This document shows, piece after piece, positions 6,293 to 9,896 of a stretch of 9,896 bases of DNA. The position numbers and the translations under genes are program-made. The notes beneath the pieces are model-generated. The model was not told the origin of the DNA, ran no database searches, and saw only the letters and a program-made list of their open reading frames with translations. The stretch lies in contig JAHLLK010000130.1 of NCBI GenBank assembly GCA_020444165.1, positions 1 through 9,896 on the forward strand, in the 5' to 3' direction. The stretch is from Deltaproteobacteria bacterium. Lineage in GTDB: Bacteria > Desulfobacterota > Desulfarculia > Desulfarculales > Desulfarculaceae. Every line of letters begins with the position of its first letter. The stretch's first letter is position 1.

Positions 6293-6982
6293 ATGTCTAG
6301 GGCCAGTGTTTTGGTGGTGGAAGATGAACGCGACCTCTTGGACTTGGTGGAATTCAACCTCCGCCAGGCCGGCCTGGAGGTGCTGAAGGCGTCCGACGGC
6401 CTGGAAGGGCTGAAACTCGCCCGGACCGCCAAACCGGACCTGGTGATCCTGGACCTCATGCTGCCCGGCCTGGAGGGGCGGGAGGTCTGCCGCCGCCTCA
6501 AGCAGAACGAAGGCACCCACCACATCCCCGTGATCATGCTCACCGCCCTGGCCGGGGAGACCGACCGCATCGTGGGCTTCGAGATCGGAGCCGACGACTA
6601 CATCACCAAACCCTTCAGCCCCCGGGAGCTGGTGCTCCGGGCCCAGGCCGTGCTGCGGCGCACCAGGGAAGCCGCCGGCGGGCCCGCTCCGCTCCGCCTG
6701 GGCGAGCTTTCCATCGACCCCGACCGCCACGAGGTGGCGCTCTCCGGCGAGCCCCTGGATCTCACCGCCACCGAGTTCAAGCTGCTGCACCACCTGGCCT
6801 CCCACTCCGGCCGGGTGCAGACCCGCCAGCAGCTCCTGGAGCAAGTCTGGGGCTATGCCTATGACGGCTACGCCCGTACCGTGGACACCCATGTCCGCCG
6901 CCTGCGCAAAAAGCTGGGCGAGCTTTCCGACAACATCGAGACGGTGCGCGGTATCGGCTACCGCTTCCGGGAAATCCCTTGA
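6293..6982 (+). CDS. phoB: PhoB-type response regulator (OmpR/PhoB family)
   Basis: This is the DNA-binding regulator that would be phosphorylated by the adjacent PhoR and bind the Pho boxes in this window. The 229-residue product has a receiver domain (about 4-120) with acidic residues Glu10/Asp11, phospho-acceptor Asp54 (VILDLMLPG), Thr84 (MLTA) and Lys106 (TKPF). A winged-helix output domain follows (about 133-227) with EFKLLHHLA, VWGY and the recognition-helix region TVDTHVRRLRKKL. AGAGGAG (6278-6284) lies eight bases before ATG 6293. The stop codon overlaps the phoR start (TTGA). The pst/phoU/phoR neighbourhood makes PhoB more likely than another OmpR-family regulator. Confidence 0.94.
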   Translation: MSRASVLVVEDERDLLDLVEFNLRQAGLEVLKASDGLEGLKLARTAKPDLVILDLMLPGLEGREVCRRLKQNEGTHHIPVIMLTALAGETDRIVGFEIGADDYITKPFSPRELVLRAQAVLRRTREAAGGPAPLRLGELSIDPDRHEVALSGEPLDLTATEFKLLHHLASHSGRVQTRQQLLEQVWGYAYDGYARTVDTHVRRLRKKLGELSDNIETVRGIGYRFREIP

Positions 6983-8793
6983 GAGGACGCCTCTCCTTCC
7001 AGTCCCGGATCTTTCTGGGGTGCGTCCTGGTGGTGGTCTGCACGCTCGTCTTCGTGGCCTTTGTCCTGGAGCACTCCCTCCGGGAATCCATGCTGCGCCA
7101 AGCCAGCGAGTCCCTGCACGGCCAGGCCGCGCTGTTGACCCAGGAGCTGGCCGGCCGCCTGCCGCCCGGCTGGGACCGGGGCGCCCGGTTGGAGGAGCAG
7201 ATCCGCCACCTGGGCGCGGAGATGAAGGTCCGCATCACCCTGGTGGACCCCAAGGGCACGATCCTGGCCGATTCCGACCTGGACGACCCCCAACTGGCGG
7301 CCGGCCTGAACCTTTTGGGCCGTCCCGAGGTGGAGGAAGCCCTGGCCAACGGCCATGCCCACGCCATCCGCCAGGACCACGAGCTGGGCCTGGAGCGGCT
7401 GTTCGTGGCCCGGCGGCTCATCGCGCCCGGAGGGGAGAAGCTGGTGCTCCGGCTCACCGTGCCCCTGGACCAGACCCACCAGGCCCGGGCCCGGGCCCGC
7501 AGCCTGGTGGTGTGGGCCATGTTCCTGGGCTGCCTCCTGTCGGTGGGGGTCGCCTTTTTGGTGGCCCGCAGCCTGTCCCGCCCCCTGCGGGAACTGACCC
7601 GCACCGCGGTGGAGATCGCCGGGGGCAACCTGCACCGCCGCTTCCGCAACTATCCCACCCACGAGGTGGGCGACCTGGGCCGGGCCCTGGACAACATGGC
7701 CGACACCCTCCAGGCCCGCCTGGAGGACGTGACCCAGGGCCGCGACCGGGTGGAGGCCATCCTGCGGGCCATGGTGGAAGGGGTGGTGGTGGCTGACAGC
7801 GAGGGGCGGGTGGTCCTGGCCAACCAGGCCGCCCAGGAGATGCTGGGGGTGGAGGAACTCACCGCCGGCCGCCATCTGGCCAAGCAGGTGCGCCTCACCG
7901 GTCTGTTGGAGGCCCTGGGCCGGGTGCGCCAGGGCGAGAACCACGTCAGCGCCGCCCTGAAGACCCTGGGGCCGGCCCCCCGCAGCCTGGAGGTGCACGT
8001 GGTGAAGCTGCCCTCGGTCGAGACCTCGGCCGGGGCGGTGGCGGTGTTGCACGACGTGACCCAGCGCGAGCGCCTGGAACAGATGCGCCGCGATTTTCTG
8101 GCCAACGTGTCCCACGAGCTGCGGACCCCCCTGGCCGCCATCAAGGGCTCGGCCGAGACCCTGTTGGACGGGGCCCTGGACAGCCCCCAGTACGCGCGGC
8201 ATTTCGCCGAGATGATCGACCGCCACACCCGGCGCCTGGAGCGGCTCTCCCAGGATCTCCTGGAGCTTTCCCGCCTGGAGTCGGGCCAAGCCGTGCCCCG
8301 CCTGGAGAAGATCTCCCCGGCGGAGCTGGCCGACGCGGTGCTGGAGACCGTGGGCGATCTGGCCCAGGCCCAGGGGGTGGAGCTGGAGCGGAAACTGGAC
8401 CTGGAGGTGGATGCCCTTTGGGCCGACCGGGGCCAGTTGGAGCAGGCGGTCCTGAACCTCCTGGACAACGCCATCAAATACACCGGCGCCGGCGGCCGGG
8501 TGACCCTGGGCGCCGGCCGGGGCCCGGACGGCCCCTACCTCTACGTCAGCGACACTGGGCCGGGCATTCCCCTGGAGCATCAGGCCCGGGTATTCGAGCG
8601 GTTTTACCGGGTGGACCGCGACCGCTCCCGCCAATTGGGGGGCACCGGTTTGGGTCTGGCCATCGTCAAGCACGTCATGGCCGCCCACAAGGGCCGGGTG
8701 GAGCTGTTGAGCCAACCCGGCCGGGGCAGCACCTTCCGGCTGTGGTTGCCGGCCGGACCGGAGCAGGCCGCCGGGGACGCCGCGGAGGCCTGA
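6979..8793 (+). CDS. phoR: PhoR-type sensor histidine kinase with periplasmic domain, HAMP and PAS
   Basis: This is the membrane sensor kinase paired with phoB. The 604-residue product has TM1 (about 11-30) and a periplasmic region of about 145 residues (31-175) containing RITLVDPKGTILADSDLD and GRPEVEEAL. These are typical of the extracellular PAS-like sensor of long PhoR/WalK-type kinases. TM2 (about 176-196), HAMP (about 197-250) and a cytoplasmic PAS (about 253-362) follow. The kinase core has phospho-acceptor His379 (NVSHELRTPL), N-box Asn497 (LLDNAIKY), G1 DTGPGI (525-530), F-box FERFYR and G2 GGTGLGL (554-560). The start is TTG 6979, overlapping the phoB stop. GGGA (6969-6972) is a weak ribosome binding site six bases upstream. 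TM1 begins so soon after it that a later start is unlikely. E. coli PhoR lacks the large periplasmic domain. Confidence 0.93.
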   Translation: MRGRLSFQSRIFLGCVLVVVCTLVFVAFVLEHSLRESMLRQASESLHGQAALLTQELAGRLPPGWDRGARLEEQIRHLGAEMKVRITLVDPKGTILADSDLDDPQLAAGLNLLGRPEVEEALANGHAHAIRQDHELGLERLFVARRLIAPGGEKLVLRLTVPLDQTHQARARARSLVVWAMFLGCLLSVGVAFLVARSLSRPLRELTRTAVEIAGGNLHRRFRNYPTHEVGDLGRALDNMADTLQARLEDVTQGRDRVEAILRAMVEGVVVADSEGRVVLANQAAQEMLGVEELTAGRHLAKQVRLTGLLEALGRVRQGENHVSAALKTLGPAPRSLEVHVVKLPSVETSAGAVAVLHDVTQRERLEQMRRDFLANVSHELRTPLAAIKGSAETLLDGALDSPQYARHFAEMIDRHTRRLERLSQDLLELSRLESGQAVPRLEKISPAELADAVLETVGDLAQAQGVELERKLDLEVDALWADRGQLEQAVLNLLDNAIKYTGAGGRVTLGAGRGPDGPYLYVSDTGPGIPLEHQARVFERFYRVDRDRSRQLGGTGLGLAIVKHVMAAHKGRVELLSQPGRGSTFRLWLPAGPEQAAGDAAEA

Positions 8794-8812
8794 TCTCACC
8801 TATCTCCTCGAT

Positions 8813-8818
8813 TATACT
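8813..8818 (+). promoter_or_regulatory. Possible -10 element upstream of the exported-protein gene
   Basis: TATACT (8813-8818) matches five of six bases of the sigma-70 -10 consensus, in a locally A/T-richer stretch just after phoR. The expected -35 position (about 8790-8795, CTGATC) matches poorly. The downstream gene could therefore have its own promoter or be read through from phoR, since no terminator separates them. No Pho-box-like 11-bp repeat is visible here. Confidence 0.25.
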
Positions 8819-8873
8819 GGCTTAACCTGACCAATTCCGGACGGGAGAGCTGGGCGGACTTTTTGAACAACCT

Positions 8874-8913
8874 ACTGGTATCCTGGTCAAAACTTTGGTA
8901 GCCTCGTACCAGT
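8874..8913. repeat. Inverted repeat upstream of the exported-protein gene
   Basis: ACTGGTA (8874-8880) and TACCAGT (8907-8913) are perfect 7-bp reverse complements 26 bases apart. A direct TGGTA repeat occurs at 8876 and 8896, exactly 20 bp apart. The pair lies 36-75 bases before the GTG start and might be an operator or a leader RNA fold. No family assignment is possible. Confidence 0.35.
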
Positions 8914-8948
8914 GGGGAATTTTCCTGCGGAGGTAGGAACTGAACACC

Positions 8949-9632
8949 GTGTCCGCCAAGAAGTTGGCCTTCGGCCTTTTATGCCTGCTGGTGCTGACCG
9001 CGGCGCCGGTGCAGGGGAACGGCTATTCTTGGCAGACGGCCTTCGAGCCCTGGACCACCCCCTGGGCCGGGGATTTTTTTGATTTCGACGCCGCCCTGAC
9101 GGACATCTCCGGTGGCATCCCCACTTCCATGACCGTGGAAAGCGCCAGCTTCGACCTGTTGTGGCACGAACTGTTGCGCGAGGAGAACCTGGGGCGGTGG
9201 CGGGAATTCCAGGGCGGGGCCGCCACGGTGATCCCGGTCACCGCCATCCGCATCTTCCGCCTTTCCGACGAGCCGTTCACCGCCCTGGCCGCTTCCCAGC
9301 GCCTGGCGGAACAGCGCTACTCCCTCTCCCCCCGCAGCTCGTCCCCCACGGCCGCCCAGTGGCACGTGCCGATCTTGGGCATGGACACCGCCGGGGAAGT
9401 GGAGTTCCAGGGCAACATGTACGAGCGGGGACCCTGGAACCCCCTGACCGGTTGGCTGTTCTACGGCGACGGGCTTTTCTCCGCCCGCGAATGGAGCTGG
9501 GAGAACTTCCTGCCCCGGGCGCTGACCATCGTGGGCCTCCTGCTGGGCGGCTTGATGATGGTGGAGTTCCTGCGGGTGGTGTTGCTGACCGGCCTGCGCT
9601 TCACCCGCGGCGGCCGGCGGCGCCGGCCCTAG
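8949..9632 (+). CDS. Unrecognised exported protein with C-terminal membrane segment, Trp-rich
   Basis: I do not recognise the family. The 227-residue product has a Sec-type signal peptide (MSAKK, then a hydrophobic core to about residue 19, possible cleavage after PVQG at 20-23). The presumed extracytoplasmic part is rich in tryptophan (ten in total, at 28, 35, 39, 72, 84, 138, 163, 169, 182 and 184). A hydrophobic segment (about 191-214, interrupted by Glu206 and Arg209) precedes a basic tail FTRGGRRRRP, which suggests a single-pass anchor with a cytoplasmic C-terminus. The GTG 8949 start has AGGA (8935-8938) ten bases upstream and GGAGGT (8929-8934) 14 upstream. A CTG at 8940 has better spacing to GGAGGT but would be a rare start. 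It follows phoR by 155 bases and directly abuts the repeat array, so a Pho role is not established. GC3 matches the neighbours, which supports it being a real gene. Confidence 0.7.
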   Translation: MSAKKLAFGLLCLLVLTAAPVQGNGYSWQTAFEPWTTPWAGDFFDFDAALTDISGGIPTSMTVESASFDLLWHELLREENLGRWREFQGGAATVIPVTAIRIFRLSDEPFTALAASQRLAEQRYSLSPRSSSPTAAQWHVPILGMDTAGEVEFQGNMYERGPWNPLTGWLFYGDGLFSAREWSWENFLPRALTIVGLLLGGLMMVEFLRVVLLTGLRFTRGGRRRRP

Positions 9633-9660
9633 CCCCCCGGGGCCAGTCAAGGCCCCGCGT

Positions 9661-9896
9661 CCTGCAAGGGGCCCGCGTCCTGCAAGGGGCCCGCGTCCTG
9701 CAAGCGGCCCGTGTCCTGCAAGCGGCCCGTGTCCTGCAAGGGGCCCGTGTGCTGCAAGGGGCCCGTGTGCTGCAAGGGGCCCGCGTCCTGCAAGGGGCCC
9801 GTGTCCTGCAAGGGGTCCCCGGCCTGCAAGGGGCCCGCGTACTGCAAGGGGCCCGTGTCCTGCAAGGGGCCCGTGTCCTGCAAGGGGCCCGTGTCC
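9661..9896. repeat. 18-bp tandem repeat array, 13 copies plus the start of a 14th, cut by the window end
   Basis: The unit CCTGCAAGGGGCCCGTGT repeats without spacers from 9661 to 9894. The last two bases of the window (CC) begin a further copy, so the true array is longer. A degenerate relative lies at 9643-9660. Variation is limited: position 1 is C, G or A; position 9 is G or C; position 16 is T or C. One copy (9805-9822) diverges at positions 12, 15, 16 and 18. Neighbouring copies share variants (9697-9732 share C at position 9; 9751-9786 share G at position 1), as expected from stepwise duplication. Ten copies contain the palindrome GGGCCC. Because 18 is a multiple of three, several frames on both strands stay open and would give hexapeptide repeats. 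No start codon with a ribosome binding site is visible. Confidence 0.95.

Noticed and set aside
6958..8799. Long minus-strand open frame opposite phoR
   Set aside because: Gln/Gly/His-rich translation without domains, fully overlapping an unmistakable histidine kinase gene; a GC-skew artefact.
9661..9896. CRISPR array
   Set aside because: The 18-bp units abut with no spacers and the variation lies within the unit, so this is a tandem repeat.
9647..9896. Minus-strand LQDTGP hexapeptide-repeat gene
   Set aside because: The frame is open only because 18 is a multiple of three. The common variants change amino acids (Thr/Ala, Asp/His, Pro/Arg), and no real start is visible within the window.

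Overview
The window is GC-rich bacterial DNA, almost all of it coding on the + strand. It carries a phosphate-starvation (Pho) locus in the order pstS, porin, pstC, pstA, pstB, phoU, phoB, phoR, followed by one unrecognised exported-protein gene and a tandem-repeat array that runs off the right edge. High GC3, a Gram-negative outer-membrane porin, a PhoR with a large periplasmic domain and the pst-phoU-phoBR arrangement together suggest a proteobacterium in the broad sense. A Desulfobacterota ('deltaproteobacterial') host is my best guess, but the sequence alone does not prove it.

Layout. Bases 1-332 are a non-coding leader with several hairpins, a candidate Pho box (214-242), a -10 element and a GC-rich leader stem-loop ahead of pstS. 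pstS (333-1154) is followed by 141 bases holding three consecutive stem-loops and then a porin gene (1302-2552). A strong 16-bp-stem terminator (2638-2679) closes that unit. A second candidate Pho box (2678-2706) starts on the last bases of the terminator and heads the second unit: pstC, pstA and pstB (start/stop overlaps), then phoU, phoB and phoR. The phoB/phoR junction is a TTGA overlap in which phoR starts with TTG. After phoR come a 155-base gap, an unrecognised Trp-rich protein with a signal peptide and a C-terminal membrane segment (8949-9632), and thirteen contiguous copies of an 18-bp repeat (9661-9894).

How it works together (family knowledge plus inference). The porin would admit phosphate across the outer membrane. 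PstS captures it in the periplasm, and PstC/PstA with the PstB ATPase import it. PhoU links transporter state to PhoR, which phosphorylates PhoB; PhoB then binds the Pho boxes upstream of pstS and pstC. The two Pho boxes share a 12-base core and the 11-bp periodicity expected for PhoB, so the locus looks like an autoregulated phosphate regulon split into a high-output binding-protein/porin unit and a transporter/regulator unit.

I see no tRNA, rRNA, insertion sequence or CRISPR array. No wholly new system is evident. The least explained parts are the 18-bp repeat array, the exported protein beside it, and the porin inserted between pstS and pstC.
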